Source of the DNA: Alkalibacillus silvisoli
GTDB lineage: Bacteria > Bacillota > Bacilli > Bacillales > Alkalibacillaceae
Reading direction: 5' to 3'
DNA: 64,000 nt
NCBI RefSeq assembly: GCF_039521975.1
Contig: NZ_BAAACZ010000029.1
Span: forward strand, 62,001-126,000
Position 1 is the stretch's first letter, and each line of letters opens with the position of its first letter. The translations under genes and the position numbers were made by a program. Of the stretch, positions 42,779-51,857 are shown piece by piece. Below the pieces are notes generated by a model, which was not told the DNA's origin, made no database searches, and saw only the letters and a list, made by a program, of their open reading frames with translations.

Positions 42779-43516
42779 ATGGAGTTAAAGGTGATTGGAT
42801 ATTGGGGCGCTTATCCAGAAGCTGAAAGCGCGACGTCATGCTATTTACTAGAACAGGATGGTTTTAAAGTGGTGATTGATTTAGGAAGTGGGGCCTTATC
42901 GAGATTGCAACAGTATGTAACAGTTGATGAAATCGATGCTGTTGTATTATCACACTTTCATCACGATCATGTAGCTGACCTTGGCTCATTTCAGTATGCT
43001 TGTTTAGTACAGCAACAATTGAAAAATATTCAAGGTCATATTCCGATCTATGCAGCAGATGACAATGAAACAGATTTTAATCAGCTTAATCACGTTGCAA
43101 CAAAAGGAAAAGGGTATCAAGCAGGGAAAGACTTAAACATCGGACCGTTAACTTTTTCGTTTCAAAAAACGAAACATCCGAAAACGTGTTATGCGATGCG
43201 TGTCACAAATGGCGAGAAGACGTTTGTTTACACAGCTGATACAGCGTTTTTCCCAGAGTTAGCTGGTTTTGCAAAAGGAGCTGACTTGTTAGTTGCAGAA
43301 AGTAGTTTTTACAAAGGAATGGACGGGGCGAAAGCTGGGCACATGACAGGTGAAGAATGTGGTAAATTAGCAAGAGATGCGAGTGTAGGAGCGTTATGGT
43401 TAACGCATTTACCTCATTTTGGAGAACATGATGACTTAGTCAATGAATCTCAGTCGCTATATAATGGCAGTGTCACGCTTGCGTATGAAGGATTAACGTG
43501 GCGTTCTAAAGGGTAA
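42779..43516 (+). CDS. yhfI: Metallo-beta-lactamase-fold hydrolase YhfI
   Basis: 245-aa protein with the RNase Z/YhfI-like metallo-beta-lactamase fold: metal site LSHFHHDHVADL near 57-68, later TKHPKTCYAMRV, FVYTADTAFFPEL and the closing LTHLPHFGEHDD. Hydrolase of unknown substrate. GAGAGGAT before the ATG. Followed by lplJ as in B. subtilis. Confidence 0.9.
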   Translation: MELKVIGYWGAYPEAESATSCYLLEQDGFKVVIDLGSGALSRLQQYVTVDEIDAVVLSHFHHDHVADLGSFQYACLVQQQLKNIQGHIPIYAADDNETDFNQLNHVATKGKGYQAGKDLNIGPLTFSFQKTKHPKTCYAMRVTNGEKTFVYTADTAFFPELAGFAKGADLLVAESSFYKGMDGAKAGHMTGEECGKLARDASVGALWLTHLPHFGEHDDLVNESQSLYNGSVTLAYEGLTWRSKG

Positions 43517-43580
43517 TCATTGCGAATGTTGTCATAGTTTCTTATACTTTTATTAGAGAGATGAGAAGGGGGCTTATTGA

Positions 43581-44588
43581 ATGTTATATTTTATTGATAA
43601 TGAAGGCATTACAGATCCACAACTTAATCTAGCGATTGAAGAATATGCATTAAAACATTTAAACATTGATGATGATCAGCAATACTTATTATTTTACGTA
43701 AATGGACCGTCCATTATTGTTGGTAAAAACCAAAATTCTGTAGAAGAGATTAATACAGATTTCGTTGATGCGAATAATATTAAAGTTGTTCGCCGATTAT
43801 CTGGTGGTGGCGCCGTATATCACGATTTAGGTAACTTAAACTTCAGCTTTTTAGCTAAAGATGAAGGGAATAACTTTAGTAACTTTAAAAAATTCACTCA
43901 GCCTGTAGTAGACGCACTCCAGAAGTTAGGGGTTAATGCTGAGTTATCAGGGCGTAATGACATTACAGCAGATGGCCGAAAGATTTCAGGTAATGCTCAA
44001 TTTACAACAAAAGGTCGAATGTTTAGCCACGGAACGCTCATGTTTGATTCTGAAGTTGAAAATGTCATTCAGTCTTTACGCGTTAAATCTGAAAAAATCC
44101 GTTCAAAAGGCATTAAATCAATCCGCAGTCGTGTCGCGAACATTTCTGAGTTTATTGATGAAAATATTACGATGGAAGACTTCAAAGAAACGTTACTGAA
44201 ATACATTTTCGATGTGGAAGATGTTAAAGATGTCCCGCGATATGAACTGACTGAAGAAGATTGGAAGAAAATCCGCGAAATTTCTGAGTCACGCTATCAG
44301 AAATGGGACTGGAACTATGGCCGTTCACCAGCTTTCAACATTCAGCATTCAAAGCGTGTTGAAGGTGTTGGATCGTATGATGTACGCCTAGATGTGAAAA
44401 AAGGTGTGATCCAAGATATCACGATCTTCGGTGACTTCTTCGGTATCGGTGAAGTGTCAGATGTAGAGGACAAGCTTAAAGGTGTTAAATACGAACGTGA
44501 GGCAATTCAAGCAGCGTTAAAAGATATAGATATACAACACTATTTAGGCAAAATTGAAGATGAAGACTTCATGTCTTTAGTTTATTAA
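43581..44588 (+). CDS. lplJ: Lipoate-protein ligase LplJ
   Basis: 335-aa enzyme activating lipoate with ATP and attaching it to lipoyl domains (e.g. GcvH, E2 subunits). The catalytic domain has VRRLSGGGAVYHDLGNLNFS near 70-89 and GRNDITADGRKISGNAQ, with the conserved Lys; the C-terminal accessory domain is present (about 250-335). Length matches LplA/LplJ. AGGGGG before the ATG. Confidence 0.95.
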   Translation: MLYFIDNEGITDPQLNLAIEEYALKHLNIDDDQQYLLFYVNGPSIIVGKNQNSVEEINTDFVDANNIKVVRRLSGGGAVYHDLGNLNFSFLAKDEGNNFSNFKKFTQPVVDALQKLGVNAELSGRNDITADGRKISGNAQFTTKGRMFSHGTLMFDSEVENVIQSLRVKSEKIRSKGIKSIRSRVANISEFIDENITMEDFKETLLKYIFDVEDVKDVPRYELTEEDWKKIREISESRYQKWDWNYGRSPAFNIQHSKRVEGVGSYDVRLDVKKGVIQDITIFGDFFGIGEVSDVEDKLKGVKYEREAIQAALKDIDIQHYLGKIEDEDFMSLVY

Positions 44589-44591
44589 GTG

Positions 44592-44630
44592 AAAACCCGT
44601 CAAAGCTTATAAAAGCTCTGGCGGGTTTTT
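44592..44630. terminator. Bidirectional terminator between lplJ and a lipoprotein gene
   Basis: AAAACCCGTC...AGCTT and AAGCT...GGCGGGTTTTT arms. Confidence 0.8.
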
Positions 44631-44635
44631 GTATT

Positions 44636-45190
44636 TTACTCCCGAACGGAAATTCTAAATGCATAAGTTGCTTCGCCGTAGTATTGATTATCCCAAGTGA
44701 GATAAGCAATGTAATGGTGTACACCAGGTTCTTCTGGCGCTTCAAACGTAGGATTGTCTTCGATTGCAAACTCTTCTTGCTTATCACCTAGTCGATAACG
44801 AGTCACGACAATACTACTTGGTTTTGGCGCAGCTTCATCAAAGGTGTCAAAGTCATCAACATTAGGTGTAATAGTATGTTGGATTCGTTGTCCGGCATTT
44901 ACGATAGGTGTTTGGTACCCTTCAGTAAGCTCGCGTGGGTCACTACTTTCAAGGTCACACGGTTGTTCTTCAGGCTCCCAACAATAGTTGTCTAAACTTG
45001 GTGTGTATCCTCGGTCATTTACTGATATACGAAATGCAGGCGGTTCCTCTAGTACTAGACCGTTTTCAGTATCTTCTATGTATTCATTTTCAACTTCCTC
45101 TTCCAGTTCGTTAGTAGGTGGCTTTACCTCTTCACCTGTACATGCAGTTAATAAAAGAATTCCACTAAGTAAAAATGTTATTTTTTTCAC
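44636..45190 (-). CDS. Lipoprotein of unknown function
   Basis: 184-aa lipoprotein: signal MKKITFLLSGILLLTAC with Cys17, then an acidic linker and a beta-rich C-terminal domain (FEAPEEPGVHHYIAYLTWD, YYGEATYAFRISVRE). Start GTG 45190 with GGAGATG upstream. I do not recognise the family. A clearly homologous, frameshifted copy lies just upstream at 45250-45808, so the gene was duplicated. It is next to, but divergent from, the ABC exporter cluster. Confidence 0.75.
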   Translation of the reverse strand: MKKITFLLSGILLLTACTGEEVKPPTNELEEEVENEYIEDTENGLVLEEPPAFRISVNDRGYTPSLDNYCWEPEEQPCDLESSDPRELTEGYQTPIVNAGQRIQHTITPNVDDFDTFDEAAPKPSSIVVTRYRLGDKQEEFAIEDNPTFEAPEEPGVHHYIAYLTWDNQYYGEATYAFRISVRE

Positions 45191-45249
45191 AGCTACATCT
45201 CCTCTATTGAAGATTAAAAAACTAATATCCCAAAGATAAAACCTACATT

Positions 45250-45808
45250 CTATTCACGAACAGTAAGTTTAAATCCGTGTATAGATTCCCCGTAATACTC
45301 ATCATCCCATATGAGATGGAACAAATAATAATGTAATCCAGATTCTTCAGGGGCGCTAAAGGCTTCATTTTCCATTTTAAATTCTTCTTGTATTTCACCT
45401 TGTTGGTATCGCATGACGACCACTTGATCCGGATCTGGAACTAAACCTCCTAATTTATCAAAGTCTTCTCCAGAAGTAACGATTCCATAAGAAATTTGTT
45501 CGTTAGCATTAACTAGGGTGTTTGGTAGTTCGCTCGTAATCTCGCGAGGGTCATTTTTTTCAAGGTCACACGGTCTTTCTTCAGGTTCCCAACATAAGGT
45601 ATCACGTGGAGAGAAAAGCTCTTCATTATCTACCTCTACTCAAATGTGGGCGGACTATCTAATCTAGCGTTTTCTTCTGATTCTTCCTCTATGTTTTCCT
45701 GGTCACTTTCTGTATCTGATTCCAGTTCGTTAGTAGGTGGTTTAACCTCTTCACCTGTACAAGCAGTTAATAAAAGAATTCCACTAAGTAAAAATACTAT
45801 TTTTTCAC
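45250..45808 (-). pseudogene. Frameshifted paralogue of the adjacent lipoprotein
   Basis: Minus-strand translation matches the 44636-45190 lipoprotein throughout (FLLSGILLLTAC TGEEVKPPTNELE; later CWEPEERPCDLE; ending KLTVRE). It has two single-base losses. One is in the A-run after the GTG start (six A instead of seven), giving an immediate TAG; the other is near 45640, where ACATTTGAG is followed directly by TAGAGG instead of GTAGAGG. Both shift the frame. Likely a decayed duplicate; a sequencing error at both sites is less likely but possible. Confidence 0.8.
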
Positions 45809-45976
45809 AGCTACATCTCCTTTATTAAGAGGGGTATTATTTTAATATTCTAACATTTTGTTAACTTTTTATCAATTTTTTCCAAATAAAGAGGTGTTTA
45901 GAAATAAATGTAGAAAATAAACATTAATTATGTAGGAAGTTTTCCACTAAAAGTTATGAGGGGAGCTCACAATTTT

Positions 45977-47215
45977 ATGCATAAATTCATCACGTTTGAA
46001 ATAAAGAAAGTCACAAAATCTGCATTTTTTTACATATTGCTAGCTTTATTAGTTCTAGTGGTTAGCGGCTATTTTATCTACAACTACATACACACCGAAC
46101 GGTTGGAAAGTTTAATCGAAGAAGCTAAGTTTAAAGTATCAGCTCATGAACGCTCTTTAGAAGAAAAGGGATTTGAAATAGGCGATGATTTATCTGAAAT
46201 TACAGATCAGGAGGAACGATTAATTATTGAAAGCCACATAAAGATTTTTGAGAGGAATCGAACAAGGCTTGAGGGGTATGAAAACCACGATTGGAAGAAA
46301 GTTGTAGGTGAAGAAATAAAATTAGGAGAACACTATTTTGATAGATTTCCAACGCAAGCGGAAGAACAAGTTTATACTTGGTCGACACACTTCAGTCGGG
46401 AAGTCCACTTAGAGCGTAACCGCTGGCTTCGAGACCGAGAGATTCGTCCTGTGTTTCCGATTGATTCCTCCACTGAATTAACGGTGTATGATGAAGTGTT
46501 CGATTCAGAAATTGAAGAAGAAATTGCTCATATGGCTAGTAATATCCATTCATCATCGGGTTTTTATTTTTTATACCGCTTGTTTGAAATGTTTTTAACG
46601 GTATTCGGTGCGGCTTTTTTCTTATTCTTGTTTGGTAATGTCATGACGAGAGAAGGATTAGGGCAAAATGGGCCGATTCATTTTCTATATACACAACCTG
46701 TTCGACGTGGAGCTTTTTTTGTCAGTAAAGTTATCACAATTACACTAGTATCATTATTGACGGTTGTTGGTGTTGGCTTATTTTCATTATTGCTTGGAAT
46801 CGTTTTTGATCGTTTGGGTGCATGGGATTATCCTGTGCTGATCTATGAACCAGAGTTCCAGTTTAGCTTTATACCGATGGGAATATTTTTATTATGGTCA
46901 GCGTTGTTGTTCTTAATGGTACTCGTCTTCTGTTATGCTTGGTTGTTTTTATTTTCAGTATTAGCAAGACGAACATCGATTGCGATTGGTTTAACGTTAG
47001 CTGTCGTGTTTTTGGGTGTACAATTCAGTGACCAAATCGTCGGTGCTTATAACCCATTTTTATATTTTAATGTTTACGAAATAATCACGCTGGAAACAGC
47101 GTTGGTGCAGGAGAATTTTGACATCAATCTAGTCAATGGTGTTGTGTCACTTGGGGTTAGTAGTTTACTAATCTTAAGTTTGTCATATTTCATATTGGGG
47201 GTGAGAATGAGATAA
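45977..47215 (+). CDS. ABC-2 type exporter permease, copy 1
   Basis: 412-aa permease: TM1 (FFYILLALLVLVVSGYFIYNYI, about 13-34), a ~170-residue extracytoplasmic region, then five or six helices in the C-terminal half beginning FLTVFGAAFFLFLFGNVMTRE. ATG 45977 is chosen because its paralogue has the same start context (GAGGGGAG, 11 bp spacing). It heads a four-gene cluster with one ATPase. Substrate unknown; antimicrobial peptide or lipid export are guesses based on topology. Confidence 0.82.
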   Translation: MHKFITFEIKKVTKSAFFYILLALLVLVVSGYFIYNYIHTERLESLIEEAKFKVSAHERSLEEKGFEIGDDLSEITDQEERLIIESHIKIFERNRTRLEGYENHDWKKVVGEEIKLGEHYFDRFPTQAEEQVYTWSTHFSREVHLERNRWLRDREIRPVFPIDSSTELTVYDEVFDSEIEEEIAHMASNIHSSSGFYFLYRLFEMFLTVFGAAFFLFLFGNVMTREGLGQNGPIHFLYTQPVRRGAFFVSKVITITLVSLLTVVGVGLFSLLLGIVFDRLGAWDYPVLIYEPEFQFSFIPMGIFLLWSALLFLMVLVFCYAWLFLFSVLARRTSIAIGLTLAVVFLGVQFSDQIVGAYNPFLYFNVYEIITLETALVQENFDINLVNGVVSLGVSSLLILSLSYFILGVRMR

Positions 47216-47327
47216 AGTGATGTAATTTTTTCCAATTTTAAGAAGGTATTATGTAAGTGGATGTAGAATTATGTACAATGTGTTTGGAAATTTTTGATAA
47301 TTACTGTGAGGGGAGGGCTATAGATTA

Positions 47328-48566
47328 ATGATTAAATTTATATTTTTTGAAATGAAGAAAGCCACAAAATCTGCATTTTTTTACATGTTGCTAGCTTTAT
47401 TAGTTCTAGTGGTTAGTGGCTATTTTATCTACAATTACATACAAACTGAACGAGTTGAAGACATGGTAGAAGAGGCAGAGCGGCAACTATTAGGTAGTGA
47501 AAGTTCTTTAGAAGAAATGGGGTTTGAAATAGGGGACGACATAAATGAAGTAGAAGACCCATTAGAAGCTAGTGAAATTGAAAATATTCTCATGCAAATA
47601 GAAACAAGGGAAACAAGACTTCAAGGATATGAAGACCATGATTGGAAGAAAGTTGCACAAGTTGAGGTAGAGATGGGTGAAGAACATTTTGAAAGATTCC
47701 CAACACAAGCGGAAGAACAAGTTTATACTTGGATGACACACTTCAGTCGGGAAGTCCACTTAGAGCGTAACCGCTGGCTTCTAGATCGTGAGATTAGACC
47801 TGTATTCCCAAATCATTCGTTTTCTGAATTAACGGTGTACGATGAAGTGTTTGATTCAGAGGTTGAAGAAGAAATTGCACATGACTTTAATAATATCCAT
47901 TCATCATCGGGCTTTTATTTTTTATACCGCTTGTTTGAATTGTTATTAACGGTATTCGGTGCTGCTTTTTTCTTATTCTTGTTTGGTAATGTTATGACGA
48001 GAGAAGGATTAGGGCAAAATGGGCCGATTCATTTTCTATATACACAACCTGTTCGACGTAGAACTGTTTTCGTCAGTAAAGTTATCACAGTTACACTAGT
48101 ATCATTATCGACTGTTTTAGGTGTTGGTTTATTTTCGTTATTGCTCGGAACAGTGTTCGACCGATTGGGTGCGTGGGATTATCCTGTGCTCATCTATGAA
48201 CCAGAGTTCCAGTTTAGTTTTATGCCGATGGGTGCCTTTTTACTATGGTCGGCGTTGTTGTTCTTAATGGTACTCGTCTTCTGTTATGCTTGGTTGTTTT
48301 TATTTTCAGTATTAGTAAGACGAACATCGATTGCGATTGGTTTAACGTTAGCTGTCGTGTTCTTGGGTGTACAATTTAGTGACCAAATCGTCGGCGCTTA
48401 TAACCCATTTTTATATTTTGATGTGTACGAAATAATCACGTTTGAAACAGCGTTGGTGCAGGAGAATTTTGACATCAACTTAGTTAATGGAGTTGTGTCA
48501 CTTGGGGTTAGTAGTTTACTAATTTTAGTCGTGTCGTATTTTGTGATGAAAGTGAAAATGAAGTAG
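47328..48566 (+). CDS. ABC-2 type exporter permease, copy 2 (tandem duplicate)
   Basis: 412-aa near-identical twin of the preceding permease, colinear over the whole length. The stretch around the HFSREVHLERNRWL motif and the C-terminal membrane half are almost unchanged; the extracytoplasmic segment at about 40-105 is most divergent (e.g. SSLEEMGFEIGDDINEVEDP). Retained ribosome site GAGGGGAGG. It precedes the ATPase by 15 bp. Heterodimer formation with copy 1 or with the third permease is plausible but unproven. Confidence 0.82.
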   Translation: MIKFIFFEMKKATKSAFFYMLLALLVLVVSGYFIYNYIQTERVEDMVEEAERQLLGSESSLEEMGFEIGDDINEVEDPLEASEIENILMQIETRETRLQGYEDHDWKKVAQVEVEMGEEHFERFPTQAEEQVYTWMTHFSREVHLERNRWLLDREIRPVFPNHSFSELTVYDEVFDSEVEEEIAHDFNNIHSSSGFYFLYRLFELLLTVFGAAFFLFLFGNVMTREGLGQNGPIHFLYTQPVRRRTVFVSKVITVTLVSLSTVLGVGLFSLLLGTVFDRLGAWDYPVLIYEPEFQFSFMPMGAFLLWSALLFLMVLVFCYAWLFLFSVLVRRTSIAIGLTLAVVFLGVQFSDQIVGAYNPFLYFDVYEIITFETALVQENFDINLVNGVVSLGVSSLLILVVSYFVMKVKMK

Positions 48567-48581
48567 TGAGGGGGTTTTTGT

Positions 48582-49466
48582 ATGATTGTTAAAGTTGATG
48601 GTTTAAAGAAAAAGTACAAGAAGGATTGGGTTTTAAAAGGAATCGATATAGAAGTAGAAGAACCACAAATTATAGCGCTCGTCGGCCCAAATGGATCGGG
48701 TAAGACAACGTTAATGAATTGCATGACGAATTTATTGACCTATGATCAAGGTGAGGTGGAATTGCTCGGTCAGAAAAATACTGATACGAAAATTTTTAAA
48801 GACGTATCGTATCTTCAAGATAACCGGATTTTATACGGAACGTTAACCGCTTATGATCATTTGAAATTTATTTGCGATGTTCAAGGGTTACCGAAATCGA
48901 AAATTGAAGAAGTCGCTAAGCGCGTCGGGATGGAAAGTTACTTAAAGAAGCGCGTACAAAATTTCTCATTAGGGATGAAGCAGCATTTGTTGTTAGCGAT
49001 GGTTATTATTAATGATCCTAAGGTATTGTTAATGGATGAGCCGCTAACAGGGCTGGATCCAACGAGTGCGATTGATATGCGTAATATTTTGTTAGAGCTA
49101 AGAGAAGAAGGAACGACGGTGATTGTTTCGTCGCATAACCTTGATGAAATTGATCGACTGACGAATAAAATATACTTTTTAAAAGATGGCGCGCTTTTGA
49201 AAGAGTCACTTGAACAATTTGCAACCAAAGAATATTACTTAACGGTTGATGATTTGGAAAAGGCTAAAGGTGTTTTAGAAGAAGCAGCCGTTCCATTTTC
49301 AATTTATAATCAAGAACAAGTAACATTTGAAGAAACAGATGTTGAACTTCAGACTGTCATTGATCATTTAAATAAGCAGGGTGTAGCAATTTTAGATATT
49401 GAAAATGAACGTGTTGGTGCTGAAAAGCGCTATCGTGAGCTGTTTGAAGGGGACGCATCTGTATGA
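48582..49466 (+). CDS. ABC exporter ATPase
   Basis: 294-aa ATPase of the ABC-2 drug/peptide exporter type: Walker A GPNGSGKTT near 35-43, signature NFSLGMKQHLLLA, Walker B VLLMDEPLTGLDP, switch His in VSSHNLDEI. A C-terminal extension (about 215-294) resembles the regulatory tail of NatA/BcrA-like ATPases. GAGGGGG before the ATG. It overlaps the last permease by the ATGA motif, showing they are coupled. Confidence 0.92.
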   Translation: MIVKVDGLKKKYKKDWVLKGIDIEVEEPQIIALVGPNGSGKTTLMNCMTNLLTYDQGEVELLGQKNTDTKIFKDVSYLQDNRILYGTLTAYDHLKFICDVQGLPKSKIEEVAKRVGMESYLKKRVQNFSLGMKQHLLLAMVIINDPKVLLMDEPLTGLDPTSAIDMRNILLELREEGTTVIVSSHNLDEIDRLTNKIYFLKDGALLKESLEQFATKEYYLTVDDLEKAKGVLEEAAVPFSIYNQEQVTFEETDVELQTVIDHLNKQGVAILDIENERVGAEKRYRELFEGDASV

Positions 49467-50596
49467 AGTTACTAGTCTTTGAATTTAAAAAAATGTTCTT
49501 TTCGAAAAAGTTTTTAGTTTTATTGGCTTTTTTAGTCGCGTTAGTAGTACTGTTGTTTTTTCGAAATGTTATTTTAGAAGATTATGTTTTAGATGAGAAG
49601 CAGTCGAACTATAGCTATTTAGTAGAAGTTAGCGAGATGAATAATCGCACTTATACTAGACAGCTTGAACAAGATCTTGAAGAAGGAACAGAAGAATATG
49701 AAGAAATAGAAATGCGTCAAGAGATGAACTTGGATCTTTTAAATACAGCTGATGAACTGCATAGTTTAGTTGGGACAGATGAATGGCAGCAGCAATTAAA
49801 TGTTGAAATATCTTTTATGGAACAAGTAAGAGAATACCGTATGGCAGAGGGGGAGTACCCCATTTCTGAAGAGGAAATTCGTCATACGATTGCGTTGAAC
49901 CAACAACTTTTAGCACAAGGCATTCCGAAAGAAATTGAGAACTATAGCCAAGCGCCACCAAACTTTTTACTCCAAGTCGTTAATTTATGGGTGACGTTAG
50001 GTGCATTGGTGGTTGTATTACTACTAATTGGTGACTTGATGACGAATGAATTTGAAAGTCGTTCAATTAACTTATTGTTCACGCAACCATTTAATCGTGC
50101 GCATATTATTGTGAGTAAATTTGTAAGCTCGCTGATTGTATACTTAATCGTTTCAGTGGTTGTGTTGTTGACCCCACTGGGAGTTAGTTATCTGTTTGGG
50201 ACAGAAGGCGATTTCCAATACCCAGTTATTATTGAAGTAGATGGTGTTTTAAGGGCGTTGACGGCTGTTGATTATGCTGTGCAAGCTGTTGGATTAATGA
50301 GTGTGATGGTCGTGTTCATGATTTCACTTTATTTATTTTACAGCTTGATATTTAAACAAACGATTTTGACGCTGTTTGTATTGTTAGGGACATTATTGTT
50401 AGGCTACGTTTTAACAGCAGCTATTTCTATGGATGCTTTGGCGTGGTTTAATCCGTTTAAATATGTCTTACCTGAACAAGTTATTTTAACGCAAGAAAAT
50501 GAGAGGTGGTATGATGCGATTCCAGTCACATTAATCGTATCAGGTGTACTGCTTTTCATTGCTTCACGAAAAATTAAAACGAGTAAAGTTGATTAA
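49463..50596 (+). CDS. ABC-2 type exporter permease, third member
   Basis: 377-aa permease with the same layout as the two upstream copies (TM1 KKFLVLLAFLVALVVLLFF, a ~150-residue outside region, then NLWVTLGALVVVLLLIGDLM and further helices) but clearly diverged in sequence. The motif LFTQPFNRAHIIVSKF parallels LYTQPVRRGAFFVSKV of the others. Start ATG 49463 overlaps the ATPase stop. The cluster thus encodes one ATPase for three permeases. Confidence 0.88.
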   Translation: MKLLVFEFKKMFFSKKFLVLLAFLVALVVLLFFRNVILEDYVLDEKQSNYSYLVEVSEMNNRTYTRQLEQDLEEGTEEYEEIEMRQEMNLDLLNTADELHSLVGTDEWQQQLNVEISFMEQVREYRMAEGEYPISEEEIRHTIALNQQLLAQGIPKEIENYSQAPPNFLLQVVNLWVTLGALVVVLLLIGDLMTNEFESRSINLLFTQPFNRAHIIVSKFVSSLIVYLIVSVVVLLTPLGVSYLFGTEGDFQYPVIIEVDGVLRALTAVDYAVQAVGLMSVMVVFMISLYLFYSLIFKQTILTLFVLLGTLLLGYVLTAAISMDALAWFNPFKYVLPEQVILTQENERWYDAIPVTLIVSGVLLFIASRKIKTSKVD

Positions 50597-50598
50597 GG

Positions 50599-50636
50599 AA
50601 ACCCATGACAGCTTAGGTGGCTGTCGTGGGTTTTAT
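50599..50636 (+). terminator. Terminator of the ABC exporter cluster
   Basis: AAACCCATGACAGC and GCTGTCGTGGGTTTT arms with a short TTAGGTG loop. Confidence 0.85.
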
Positions 50637-50690
50637 CTTGTGTGGGGGTGGATTTTCGGGCTTTGGGTTTGTTTTTGTTCGGCAATAACG

Positions 50691-50857
50691 GTAGTTTGTC
50701 CGACACTAAGTGGCAGTCGTCCGACAATTATGGTAGTTAGTCCGACATTAAGTGGTTGTCGTCCGGCAATTATGGTAGTTAGTCCGACATTAAGTGGTTG
50801 TCGTCCGGCAATTATGGCAGTTAGTCCGACACTAAGTGGCTGTCATCCCATAATTAG
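50691..50857. repeat. 42-bp tandem repeat array, four units, GTCCGAC type
   Basis: Four units start at 50691, 50733, 50775 and 50817; the second and third are nearly identical. Each unit divides into two related halves, about 22 and 20 bp (GTAGTTAGTCCGACATTAAG and GTTGTCGTCCGGCAATTATG), so the basic period is again about 21 bp. The array lies between the exporter terminator and the convergent ku gene. A 14-residue-repeat reading frame runs through it but has no independent start or ribosome site. Confidence 0.9.
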
Positions 50858-50904
50858 TTAGATTAATTCGGTGAAAAGTACGCCTCATCCGGTGAAACTC
50901 CTCA

Positions 50905-51762
50905 TTAACCACTCTTCTTTTTGCCTGAGGCTGTGGTTGTCTTTTTCTTTTGTCCTCCTCCAGTAGACTTTTTCTTCTTCTGACCGCCTTTTTTCGTTTT
51001 GTTAAGCGACTTCTCTAATGCGTCCATTAAGTCGGTAACGTTGTCTGGTTTTTCTGGCTCTTTCGCTGTGGCAACTTCTTCGCCTTCTTTCTTCTTCTCT
51101 ATTAGGTCCAACAAAGCTGTGCGGTATTCATCAGTATATTTCTCAGGGTCGAATTCAGTTGTCAGCTGGTCAATCAACATTTTCGCTGTTTCTAATTCTT
51201 TTTCCACAACGTTATCTTCCTCTGGGACATTCGGTACTTCACCAACGTCTCGGACTTCATCTGGATAGTGGATCGTCTCCATGACAATTGTATTATTATA
51301 AATTCGCACGACAGCTAAATGTTCTTTTGAGCGGATTGTAATTTTAGCGAGTCCAATTTTACCGCTATCTTCTAAAGCTTGGCGCAGTAAAGAATAAGCT
51401 TTACCACCACCTTCATTCGGTGATAAGTAATAGCTACGGTCAAAATATATAGGATCGATCTCGTCTAACTTTACAAAGTCCACGATTTCAACAGATTTAT
51501 CGTCTTTAGCTTCTTTTAAATTTTCCAAGTCTTCAGCTTCTAAAATAACGAATTTATTCTTCGTATATTCAAACCCTTTGACAATATCATCGTTCGCCAC
51601 TTCTGTCTCACAAACCGGGCACGTCTTTTCATACTTAACAGGGGATTGGCATTCCTTGTGTAAATTACGTAATTTAATATCCTTGCTTTCCGTTGCAGAA
51701 TGTAGCTTGACTGGAATGTTGACTAGGCCAAAGCTTATCGTCCCTTTCCACATTGTATGCAT
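50905..51762 (-). CDS. ku: Ku protein for non-homologous end joining
   Basis: 285-aa DNA-end-binding protein; homodimeric ring that recruits LigD. N-terminus MHTMWKGTISFGLVNIPVKL is the hallmark of bacterial Ku; the core continues with LHKECQSPVKYEKTCPVCE, and the tail from about 240 is very Lys-rich (KKGGQKKKKSTGGGQKKK). ATG 51762 is chosen because AAAGGAG lies about 10 bp upstream and homologues begin MHTMWKG. Divergent from ligD with a 95-bp shared promoter region. In B. subtilis this pair (ykoV/ykoU) acts in spores; that timing is inferred here. Confidence 0.95.
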   Translation of the reverse strand: MHTMWKGTISFGLVNIPVKLHSATESKDIKLRNLHKECQSPVKYEKTCPVCETEVANDDIVKGFEYTKNKFVILEAEDLENLKEAKDDKSVEIVDFVKLDEIDPIYFDRSYYLSPNEGGGKAYSLLRQALEDSGKIGLAKITIRSKEHLAVVRIYNNTIVMETIHYPDEVRDVGEVPNVPEEDNVVEKELETAKMLIDQLTTEFDPEKYTDEYRTALLDLIEKKKEGEEVATAKEPEKPDNVTDLMDALEKSLNKTKKGGQKKKKSTGGGQKKKTTTASGKKKSG

Positions 51763-51857
51763 CACGATCAACTCCTTTATTGGTTATCATTTCTCGTTTA
51801 GTGATAAAAATGCACCTTTACGTTAAAAATAACGATGTAAAATTGGAGGTGCGCGCT

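Noticed and set aside
50544..50861. 105-codon frame with a 14-residue repeat
   Set aside because: It starts inside the permease gene in another frame, passes through the terminator and only reflects the 42-bp repeat, which is divisible by three.
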